Below are positions 18,233 to 24,936 of a stretch of 64,000 bases of DNA, piece after piece. Location of the stretch: the NCBI RefSeq assembly GCF_004745825.1, contig NZ_SRLA01000001.1, positions 372,001 to 436,000 on the forward strand, given 5' to 3'. A program made the position numbers and the translations under genes. The stretch comes from Hymenobacter fodinae. GTDB taxonomy: Bacteria > Bacteroidota > Bacteroidia > Cytophagales > Hymenobacteraceae. The notes beneath the pieces were generated by a model. That model was not told where the DNA came from. It saw only the letters and a list, made by a program, of their open reading frames with translations, and did no database searches. The number at the start of each line of letters is the position of its first letter. The first letter of the stretch is position 1.

Positions 18233-18655
18233 ATGAAGTTTTTTTCTCTCTTAGTAGGGCTAGGCCTATTGCTTACGGGGCATAGTGCACTGGCTCAAGA
18301 TTTCGTGTACGAACCCAAAAACCCCAGCTTTGGTGGAGGGAACACTTTTAATTACTCTTGGCTGCTGAGCTCGGCTACTTCTCAGGATACGAACAAGGAC
18401 CCTAACGCCTCGCAGGCGCGCGCCGCCACTGATCCACTAACTGATTTCGCGGCGGGGCTAAACCGCCAGATTCTAAGCCAACTCACCGACCGTTTTATCT
18501 CTGACCAGTTTGGGAAGGGAGCAGTGCGTGCCGGCAACTACACGGTAGGCGGCTACCAAATTCAAGTGACGCCGGGTAATTCAGGGGTCGTTATTCAAAT
18601 CAGTGACCCTGCCACAGGCAACCAGACTACTGTTACTATTCCTTCTATTCCTTAG
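18233..18655 (+). CDS. csgF: Curli assembly factor CsgF
   Basis: Secreted partner that docks in the CsgG pore and links the curli nucleator to the cell surface. The 140-residue product has signal peptide MKFFSLLVGLGLLLTGHSALAQ, then the CsgG-binding start FVYEPKNPSFGGGNTFNYSW, equivalent to the TFQFRNPNFGG start of E. coli CsgF. DPLTDFAAGLNRQILSQLTDR and the C-terminal QIQVTPGNSGVVIQISDPATG match the rest of the family. ATG 18233 is chosen over GTG 18227. It follows csgE by 38 bases. Confidence 0.93.
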   Translation: MKFFSLLVGLGLLLTGHSALAQDFVYEPKNPSFGGGNTFNYSWLLSSATSQDTNKDPNASQARAATDPLTDFAAGLNRQILSQLTDRFISDQFGKGAVRAGNYTVGGYQIQVTPGNSGVVIQISDPATGNQTTVTIPSIP

Positions 18656-18723
18656 GCCTCTCAGCATTGTAGTTGGCAGGCCTCATTGCAGTGACTTAAT
18701 ACTAGTACTTATTCCCTTCATAC

Positions 18724-20133
18724 ATGAAATTGATTTCTACCTACTTAGGTGGGATGGTAGGCCTGTGGCTTACCGGTTGCAGCCCTTATTTCCATCAACC
18801 CTTCTCTACAGAGCGGGCCCGGCTGGGAGCAGAAGTAAACGGTAACCAGGAAATGCGAAACCTACCGGCGGCCAAACTTCGCACGGTAGTAGCCGTTTAT
18901 AAATTCCGCGACCAAACTGGTCAATACAAGCCTCAAACAAACGGTTCCAGCTTTTCTACCGCTATTACTCAGGGTACTACTACCATTCTGCTCCGTGCGC
19001 TGGAGGAGTCGGGCTGGTTTGACCCTATTGAGCGTGAAAATCTAGGCAACTTGCTCAATGAGCGCAAGATTATCCGCTCTACCCGCGCTGAATTTACAGA
19101 ACAGACCGGGGTGAAACAGCCAGTTTTGCCCCCCTTGCTGTTTGCTGGTACCATGCTGGAAGGAGGTATTATCTCCTATGATGCCAACATGCTTACTGGT
19201 GGGGCTGGCTTGCGCTATTTCGGGGCTGGGGCCTCAGGGCAGTACCGCCAAGATCGAGTTACGGTATATCTGCGGGCTATTAGTACCAGTAATGGCCGCA
19301 TTCTTAAGACGGTATATACATCTAAAACCATCCTCTCCCAGCAAGTAGACGCTAGCTTATTTCGGTTCGTGAACTTTAAGCGGTTGCTCGAAACGGAGAC
19401 CGGCTTCACTTATAATGAGCCCAGCGAAATGGCTGTGAAGGAAGCTATTGAGAAGGCCGTACAAGCTCTGATTTATGAAGGGATGTTGGATGGCTTGTGG
19501 CTACCCAAAGACTCTACAGAGCTTAAAGGCTCAAAAATGCTACAATACGTTCAGGAGCGGGAGTATGGCAAGCATTATGATGTATTAGGGCGCCAAGTAA
19601 TGCAGCGCCAGGCTGCACTAGGGCTCACGCTTACTGCCGGAGCCCAGCGGTATGCAGGTGACTATGCTTCGCCGCAAACTAGGCCTGTAATACACGGTAT
19701 GCTTAGCTACCAGCTGCCCGGCGGCCGCTGGAGCCCATTTATAGCTGGCGGGCAGGGTAGATTATCCACTGAACGGTTCTTTAACCAGCGATTTTATTAC
19801 GCTGAAGCAGGTATCCAGACACGGTTGCTCCCAACCGACCGGTTTACTCCGTATCTGATGGCTGCGGCAGGCGCTACTATACGGGCCTCAGGTCAGGTAC
19901 CGTCCCGGGCAGACCAGCCCAGAATCGTTCCGCACGTTACAATAGGGGCGGGACTAGAATACCAAGTAAATGCCCGAGTGAGCGTAACAGGTGGCCTAGA
20001 TGGTCGCTTGTTTCTACGCGATGACATTGATGGGGCCAACGTCGGCCGTTACAACGATAATACCGCAGCAGTTAGAATTGGGCTGGTATATCAGATTCAT
20101 ACCAAGATGCGCTCAGCATCAGTGAGCAAATAA
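18724..20133 (+). CDS. csgG: Curli secretion channel CsgG with C-terminal barrel-like extension
   Basis: Outer-membrane lipoprotein forming the curlin export pore. The signal ends LTGC with Cys19 as lipid site. Residues 1 to about 275 match CsgG throughout: FRDQTGQYKP, FSTAITQGTTTILLRALEESGWFDPIERENLGNLLNERKIIR, GGAGLRYFGAGASGQYRQD, TSKTILSQQVDASLFRFV and KRLLETETGFTYNEP. At the constriction, E. coli Tyr51 and Asn55 appear as Gln and Ser, with Phe56 kept. The protein has 469 residues against about 277 in E. coli: about 185 extra residues form alternating strands (LTLTAGAQRYAGDY, WSPFIAGGQGRLS, RFTPYLMAAAGATIR, VSVTGGLDGRLFL) ending VRIGLVYQIH, like a small outer-membrane barrel. Start ATG 18724, 68 bases after csgF. 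Confidence 0.93.
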   Translation: MKLISTYLGGMVGLWLTGCSPYFHQPFSTERARLGAEVNGNQEMRNLPAAKLRTVVAVYKFRDQTGQYKPQTNGSSFSTAITQGTTTILLRALEESGWFDPIERENLGNLLNERKIIRSTRAEFTEQTGVKQPVLPPLLFAGTMLEGGIISYDANMLTGGAGLRYFGAGASGQYRQDRVTVYLRAISTSNGRILKTVYTSKTILSQQVDASLFRFVNFKRLLETETGFTYNEPSEMAVKEAIEKAVQALIYEGMLDGLWLPKDSTELKGSKMLQYVQEREYGKHYDVLGRQVMQRQAALGLTLTAGAQRYAGDYASPQTRPVIHGMLSYQLPGGRWSPFIAGGQGRLSTERFFNQRFYYAEAGIQTRLLPTDRFTPYLMAAAGATIRASGQVPSRADQPRIVPHVTIGAGLEYQVNARVSVTGGLDGRLFLRDDIDGANVGRYNDNTAAVRIGLVYQIHTKMRSASVSK

Positions 20134-20222
20134 TGGCGGCCTTGTAATAGTACGCTAAAGTGCCATTTCTATATAATTGTCTTATTTGAATAAATATTTT
20201 AAATAAAAAGTTATAGCATTAC

Positions 20223-20252
20223 TTGAATAATAACTTTTATAATATATATTTG
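20223..20252 (+). promoter_or_regulatory. Promoter of the first curlin gene
   Basis: TTG (20223-20225), 19 bases, TATATTTG (20245-20252), a perfect TAnnTTTG box in a very AT-rich gap. The predicted leader is about 80 bases. This suggests the structural subunits are transcribed separately from csgEFG. Confidence 0.65.
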
Positions 20253-20339
20253 TACTGTTCTTCCGGCTAGGACAAATATTACCGATTAAAGTTCTGTGCT
20301 TTCCGTCCAACCCATCCATCTTTTAACATTTTCCTTATT

Positions 20340-21143
20340 ATGAAAAAAGTACACTTGTTAGTAGCAGCAATGTTGGTTGCTGGTGTTGCTAATGCACAAA
20401 GCGGTACCCGTCAAGCGTTCCGGTCCGTAAACGATTGCATTGGTTGCGGCACCGTTGACATCTCTCCTCGCTCTGCTACCCAGTCCAATCCTAATCCTAA
20501 CTATACCCCCCCAACCTCTACGCAAATCGACAACTGCTCTGAAGTAGTTCAAGGCGGTGCAGGTGTCATTGCGGGTGATAACAACGTAGCAGTTGTTGAT
20601 CAGACGGGGACCAAGAATATTGCTAAGCTGACCCAGGTTGAGGGTAACCGCAACTATGGTTTGCAAGTGCAGGCTGGCACCGATAACCGTGCCCAAGCCA
20701 ACATTTATGGCAGCAACAACACCACGCTACAACTGCAGCGTGGTACTGGTAACCGCGCTGGTATTAACGTAGACCAGGTGAACGGAGCAGCCATACCGGG
20801 TGGCTCACAAAACGGCAATAACAACTGGGCTCAACAGCGTCAGCAAGGTGCTGGCACCAGCGATGGTAACAATAACATCGCCAACATCAACCAGTATGGC
20901 AACACCAACTTGGCTTCGCAAGACCAGATTGGCAACACCAACAGCGGCAACATTTTCCAGCACACCAACTTTAGCACTGCCGTACAGCAGCAGACGGGTA
21001 ACGGAAACACCGCAGCAACCTATCAGGGCCGCGACAACGTAGGCGCTGGCAATATTCCAGCACTGGCTAGCGAGTCTTATCAGCGGAGCTCCATCCTGCA
21101 GGGCGGTAATAACAACTCTGCTCTGGTTACGCAGGACCACTAA
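20340..21143 (+). CDS. Curlin-family amyloid subunit (CsgA-like)
   Basis: Secreted structural subunit of the curli fibre, 267 residues. Signal peptide MKKVHLLVAAMLVAGVANAQ is followed by an N-terminal segment with a CIGC pair and a third Cys in DNCSE, then about ten degenerate curlin repeats from residue 70 to the end, with the recurrent spacing of Gln, Gly and Asn (for example VDQTGTKNIAKLTQVEGNRN and INQYGNTNLASQDQIGNTN). Such repeats fold into stacked beta-arches. It is the longer of two curlins here and is probably the major subunit, but which one nucleates cannot be told from sequence. The cysteines upstream of the repeats are absent from E. coli CsgA. Confidence 0.9.
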   Translation: MKKVHLLVAAMLVAGVANAQSGTRQAFRSVNDCIGCGTVDISPRSATQSNPNPNYTPPTSTQIDNCSEVVQGGAGVIAGDNNVAVVDQTGTKNIAKLTQVEGNRNYGLQVQAGTDNRAQANIYGSNNTTLQLQRGTGNRAGINVDQVNGAAIPGGSQNGNNNWAQQRQQGAGTSDGNNNIANINQYGNTNLASQDQIGNTNSGNIFQHTNFSTAVQQQTGNGNTAATYQGRDNVGAGNIPALASESYQRSSILQGGNNNSALVTQDH

Positions 21144-21182
21144 GCAGCTCCGTTGCGTTGCCTAGCTTGAGGTAACTCTCAT

Positions 21183-21220
21183 CCGGGTATCATCTTCCTG
21201 CCGGAGAAGATGGTACCCGG
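21183..21220 (+). terminator. Possible attenuator between the two curlin genes
   Basis: A 14-base arm at 21183-21196 (CCGGGTATCATCTT) pairs with 21207-21220 with one G-U pair, followed by CTTT. It is a strong hairpin without a full U-tract, so it could give partial termination or a stable 3' end and favour the first curlin. Confidence 0.5.
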
Positions 21221-21271
21221 CTTTGGTAGTAGTCAGTAATTCATTGCGGATTTGTTCTGATCGGGATTGAT

Positions 21272-21862
21272 ATGAAATATATACTTACCCTTCTGCTAGC
21301 GGGAACCACAAGCCTGATAGCTAGCTCAGTTGCGTACTCTCAGCAGTTGGGGCGTAGCGAAGCAGCAACTGCCGAGCAACGCTTAGCGGAGGATGTTGGT
21401 GCTGATTGGCGAAACCTGCCGGCTCCACTGTTACAAAACATCCAAAACCTCTCCGAAATCGTCCAGAAGGGTAATAACAACAAAGCCAGCACCATCCAGA
21501 ATAACCCGGGTAACGTGGCCAACCAGGCTTACATTATGCAGGTTGGCTTTTATAACGAGTCAGTAGTTACGCAAACGGGTAGCGGTAATAACACGCGCGT
21601 AACTCAAAATGGAAGTGATAACCAAGTGACTAGTACTGTACAAGGCAACAACAACACTACCCAGCTAAACCAATATGGAAGTGGCAACCAGATTGTGCGC
21701 GATGTAATGACCAATGGCGCCGATGTTACGCTAACTCAAACAGGTAACAATAATGCACTATTGCAGCGGGGAGCAGAAACTTTAGCTCCGCCTAAATACG
21801 AAATAGATATGCGGGGTAATGGTATCAAACTTACTATTGAACAAGGGCGCATAGGTCAGTAA
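21272..21862 (+). CDS. Curlin-family amyloid subunit, minor/nucleator-like
   Basis: Second secreted curlin, 196 residues, with signal peptide MKYILTLLLAGTTSLIASSVAYSQ. After a linker (about residues 25-60) come four to five curlin repeats, such as VQKGNNNKASTIQ, VTQTGSGNNTRVTQNGSDN and QLNQYGSGNQI. The last 25 residues (PPKYEIDMRGNGIKLTIEQG) leave the repeat pattern, which suggests a special end unit as in nucleator subunits; that role is inference. It lies 128 bases after the first curlin gene, beyond the hairpin at 21183. Confidence 0.88.
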   Translation: MKYILTLLLAGTTSLIASSVAYSQQLGRSEAATAEQRLAEDVGADWRNLPAPLLQNIQNLSEIVQKGNNNKASTIQNNPGNVANQAYIMQVGFYNESVVTQTGSGNNTRVTQNGSDNQVTSTVQGNNNTTQLNQYGSGNQIVRDVMTNGADVTLTQTGNNNALLQRGAETLAPPKYEIDMRGNGIKLTIEQGRIGQ

Positions 21863-22003
21863 CTGCGCCTGCTCATCTAGTATGTAGTTGCCAACTATAG
21901 GTCAGCCTCTGTACGAGGTCTGGCCATGCTTGCTTTACAGCGAGTTGGTAGTGAAAATTGAATAATTTCTATAGGTTATTTTAAAAAGTAAATTTAAGTA
22001 ATA

Positions 22004-22033
22004 TTGCTATAGTAAGAAATAAGTGTATATTTA
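22004..22033 (+). promoter_or_regulatory. Putative promoter of the csgH-like gene
   Basis: TTG (22004-22006), 19 bases, TATATTTA (22026-22033) in an AT-rich gap; same spacing as the promoters at 17432 and 20223. Confidence 0.45.
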
Positions 22034-22065
22034 TAATCAAAACAGTCATTGCTATAATCACATTT

Positions 22066-22428
22066 ATGCAAACACTACTATTTATTCTCTGGAGCATCAG
22101 TATTGAGGTGCTTGCCCCTTGTAAAGCTTGGATAAATACAAAAAAAACTGATCAAGCAGTGGTAGTAACTGGGTACTGCCGTAGTATGATATCAGAAACT
22201 GCTGCTTATAGGTATGAGTTGTATTTGCTGCGCCGTGGTCCGGGTGGCCAATCAGCTAATAATCAGCAAGGACGATTCGAGTTAGGGCCTGGGCAAACCA
22301 CCACTTTATCTGAAGTCCGGCTTAATTTCGATGAGCGCACCAGCGTTGTAGGCCAGTTACGCATTCTGGATGCTGCAGGCCACCTAGTTGCGCAAGACTC
22401 TATCCGGCACACAGCCACCCACCCGTAG
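22066..22428 (+). CDS. Curli chaperone-like protein (CsgC/CsgH family)
   Basis: Small protein of 120 residues resembling the periplasmic CsgC/CsgH amyloid inhibitors, which keep curlin soluble before secretion. The match rests on the immunoglobulin-like pattern RYELYLLRRGPGGQSANNQQGRF, the LGPGQTTTLSEVRLNF strand pair and QLRILDAAGHLVAQD, which parallel the LYLVRSGQGGSS and SLSSLRLN parts of E. coli CsgC as I remember them. Cys19 and the Cys of GYCRS could pair. The N terminus MQTLLFILWSISIEVLAP is hydrophobic but a poor signal peptide with few basic residues. Position after the curlins supports the call. Confidence 0.72.
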   Translation: MQTLLFILWSISIEVLAPCKAWINTKKTDQAVVVTGYCRSMISETAAYRYELYLLRRGPGGQSANNQQGRFELGPGQTTTLSEVRLNFDERTSVVGQLRILDAAGHLVAQDSIRHTATHP

Positions 22429-22558
22429 CCTCTTGAGTGCTCTGCTGGCAGGCTAGCTAACCGGTAAGCAGACTACTATATCTACCAGTAGCCTAGCAGT
22501 AGCAGGTGCTGGTATTGCTCCACCCACTCCTCTTCCTCCTCTATCCCCACCCACCTCA

Positions 22559-24109
22559 ATGTTGGTTGTCTATTTGCGCTTGGTCCGGCGCCTTACGTTT
22601 AGCAAAGGCCTTTACCTACTGCTTCTCCCAATATTACTCGTGTTGAGCGCTTGCGAAGATAATCCGGTTGAGCCAGTATATTACGGAACTGTGCAAGGGG
22701 TTGTACGCGATGCTCGTACCAACCAATTGCTACCTAGTGTATCCATTACCACCACTCCCGCCACTTCTTCGGTAGTCACTGATGGGCAAGGAGGGTTCGA
22801 TCTAAGCAGCGTACCTACGGGCCGACTCACACTGGTAGCTAGCAAAGCCGATTATCAGCAGACAACCGTAGCCGTTACGGTAGACGAGAATAAAACCACT
22901 ACCGTAACTATTCTGCTGGCCAGAAGCCCAAGCACCGCAGCACCAGCGGCACCCAATCGTCCCTCACCCGCCGATCAAGCGCAGGTGCCCGGGCCTAATG
23001 TTACCCTGGAGTGGCACCCCGTAAATGCCGTTCGATCGGATTCACTGAAGTACGATGTAGTGCTTTACGAGGGTAGCAATGGCAGCAGCCGGATGGTCCT
23101 CACCAACCGGCGCGATACTACTGTAACCGTAACGGGCCTACAGTACAATACCACGTATTTCTGGCAAGTAACAGTGCGCAATGCCAGCGGTGCCTCAACC
23201 CGCTCGAACCTCTGGAGCTTTAAGACCGGCAGCCTGCCCGATAACCGCTTTCTGTTTGCTCGCGAGGTGAATGGTAACACCGATATCTATTCTAGCAACG
23301 AGTCGGGCAGCTCGCTGCAGCGCCTTACCACGTCCGCGTTTATTGAAACGGCCCCGCAACTCAGCCCTAACCGCGACCGGATTGCTTATACTTCCAACGC
23401 TACAGGGCAGTTTCAGATCTACACCATGAACCGGGATGGGTCTGACGTACGCCAGATTACCTTATTGCCCGTTGATGGGTACTTCAATCAGGGCATCGGC
23501 TACCATTGGTCGCCGGATGGGGCACAACTAGTTTATAGCAGCTACGACAAGCTCTATCGCATCAACCGCGACGGTACTGGCCTGACATTACTGACTACGG
23601 CTCCCGCCGGTCGTCACTTCCGTGAGTGCGACTGGACGGCCCAGGGTAACCGCATTCTGGTGCAAACAGTGGGCATCAGTGTCTACGACTCAGAAATATA
23701 CCTGCTAAACGCCGACGGCTCTGGTACTAGTCTTGCGGTAGGTAACCTGCCTGGGCGTCTCGATTCCCCATCTTTCAGCATTAATGGTCGCCGGATAATG
23801 TACACGCGCGATGTGGATGGCTTCAGTGACCTATTGGGTCGGCAGCTTAATGCCCACATCTTCACGCAAAACCTTGATGGTAGTGGCCTAGTAGATGTGT
23901 CAGCGGGGGTAAATAGCAGTACTAGTAGTTCGGGTAAGCCATTAGGTTTTAACGATGTAACTCCGCGCTATTCGCCCGATGGTGCCCGCATTCTCTTTGT
24001 GCAGGTTAATAACGTGCCAGGTTCCGTTCCGGATGTATACACCGTGGAGCTGGACGGCCGCAACCGCACCCGGCTTTTCCAGAACGCCTTTTTACCAGAC
24101 TGGCGCTAG
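22559..24109 (+). CDS. Lipoprotein with carboxypeptidase-regulatory, FN3 and PD40 beta-propeller domains
   Basis: Predicted envelope lipoprotein of 516 residues; lipobox LSAC with Cys32. Domain order: carboxypeptidase-regulatory-like beta-sandwich (about 42-122, GTVQGVVRDARTNQLLPSVSI); Ala/Pro linker; fibronectin III-like domain (about 130-225, with NTTYFWQVTVRNASG and WSFKTG); then a TolB-type beta-propeller (about 230-516) with PD40 repeats such as APQLSPNRDRIAYTSN, QIYTMNRDGSDVRQIT and PRYSPDGARILFVQ. The function is unknown. It lies 130 bases after the csgH-like gene on the same strand, so a role in anchoring or organising the curli matrix is possible but rests on position only. Confidence 0.8.
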   Translation: MLVVYLRLVRRLTFSKGLYLLLLPILLVLSACEDNPVEPVYYGTVQGVVRDARTNQLLPSVSITTTPATSSVVTDGQGGFDLSSVPTGRLTLVASKADYQQTTVAVTVDENKTTTVTILLARSPSTAAPAAPNRPSPADQAQVPGPNVTLEWHPVNAVRSDSLKYDVVLYEGSNGSSRMVLTNRRDTTVTVTGLQYNTTYFWQVTVRNASGASTRSNLWSFKTGSLPDNRFLFAREVNGNTDIYSSNESGSSLQRLTTSAFIETAPQLSPNRDRIAYTSNATGQFQIYTMNRDGSDVRQITLLPVDGYFNQGIGYHWSPDGAQLVYSSYDKLYRINRDGTGLTLLTTAPAGRHFRECDWTAQGNRILVQTVGISVYDSEIYLLNADGSGTSLAVGNLPGRLDSPSFSINGRRIMYTRDVDGFSDLLGRQLNAHIFTQNLDGSGLVDVSAGVNSSTSSSGKPLGFNDVTPRYSPDGARILFVQVNNVPGSVPDVYTVELDGRNRTRLFQNAFLPDWR

Positions 24110-24232
24110 CCCGTAGATATTAGCTATGCATGCTTACTCTGGAGCCTTTTTCTATTTGCTACACCCTGCCTACAGCTAATAGCTTCGCTGGGGGCACCAC
24201 CACAGTGCTGCCTCCTCTGCTGTCGCTGGCTA

Positions 24233-24658
24233 TTACTTCAGTTCAAACTCGTGGCCGCAGTTGAAACAGTGGCATTGAGGCGCTTCGGGAGCCAGCAGCC
24301 ACAGGCGCAGCTTAGTAAACAGGCTGTCTGTGGGCTGGGGCGTGTGGCGGCAAACTACGTCGTGGTGGTGGCAACGGGGACAGCGGGGCGCCGCGTCCTC
24401 TAGGCCATCTGGCTGCTCCGGTAGGGCGTGCATGGGTGAGTGCTGCGGCTGCAGCAGCTCCTGAGCCGCCAGTACATCCTGCTCACGCACGTACAAGCGC
24501 ACCCCACCCGACACCGGCCCATACGGCCGGTGTTCATTGCTCAGAAAGCACGGAATATCTTCCGCATCCAGTTGGCTCTTGGCCAAATGGGCAGCAAAGG
24601 AGTCAGCAAATGTGCTAAGCAGCACCACGGCTGGTTCAGCGGGAAGGGCGGAGGTCAT
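24233..24658 (-). CDS. DUF2007-type protein with C-terminal zinc ribbon
   Basis: Cytoplasmic protein of 141 residues. The N-terminal 70 residues (VVLLSTFADSFAAHLAKSQLDAEDIPCFLSNE, then GGVRLYVREQDVLAAQELL) match DUF2007, called a putative signal-transducing protein family, of unknown biochemical role. The C-terminal half has CPRC and CFNC pairs spaced as a zinc ribbon, ending GHEFELK. ATG 24658 is chosen because the upstream in-frame extension to 24811 runs through a terminator hairpin. Confidence 0.82.
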   Translation of the reverse strand: MTSALPAEPAVVLLSTFADSFAAHLAKSQLDAEDIPCFLSNEHRPYGPVSGGVRLYVREQDVLAAQELLQPQHSPMHALPEQPDGLEDAAPRCPRCHHHDVVCRHTPQPTDSLFTKLRLWLLAPEAPQCHCFNCGHEFELK

Positions 24659-24709
24659 AAGAGGCAAGCCAAGGCTGAAGGGTACGCAAAGATGCACCAC
24701 TACCCTAAC

Positions 24710-24739
24710 AAAAGAAGCACCCAAATGGGTGCTTCTTTT
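24710..24739 (-). terminator. Terminator of the OFA-transporter operon
   Basis: AAAAGAAGCACCC (24710-24722) pairs perfectly with GGGTGCTTCTTTT (24727-24739) around a 4-base loop, 23 bases after the small-subunit stop on the minus strand. Confidence 0.85.
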
Positions 24740-24762
24740 AGTTGAGAATGTGTGGGTTGAGT

Positions 24763-24909
24763 TTACTGGAACAGGGCCAGAGCCTTGATAAACGTTTGGG
24801 CTACACCCCATACCAACGGAATGCCCACAAACAGCCAGGCAATGGCGAGGGAAGCGGTGGAGCTGGTTTCAGCGGGGGTAGGAGCAGGAGAGGTTGGTTG
24901 CGCACTCAT
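24763..24909 (-). CDS. Small single-pass partner of the OFA MFS transporter
   Basis: A 48-residue gene read directly from the sequence. It starts MSAQPTSPAPTPAE, then has one membrane helix (about residues 20-38, LAIAWLFVGIPLVWG) and ends QTFIKALALFQ. I recall a short MFS transporter small-subunit family encoded next to oxalate/formate-type carriers with the same AWLxVGIPLxWG core; that recall could not be checked. It lies 27 bases after the transporter stop and before a strong terminator, so the two form one operon. Its role (stability or assembly of the carrier) is inference. Confidence 0.75.
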   Translation of the reverse strand: MSAQPTSPAPTPAETSSTASLAIAWLFVGIPLVWGVAQTFIKALALFQ

Positions 24910-24936
24910 GTTGAAGTCGGGTTAGAGGAGGTGGGA

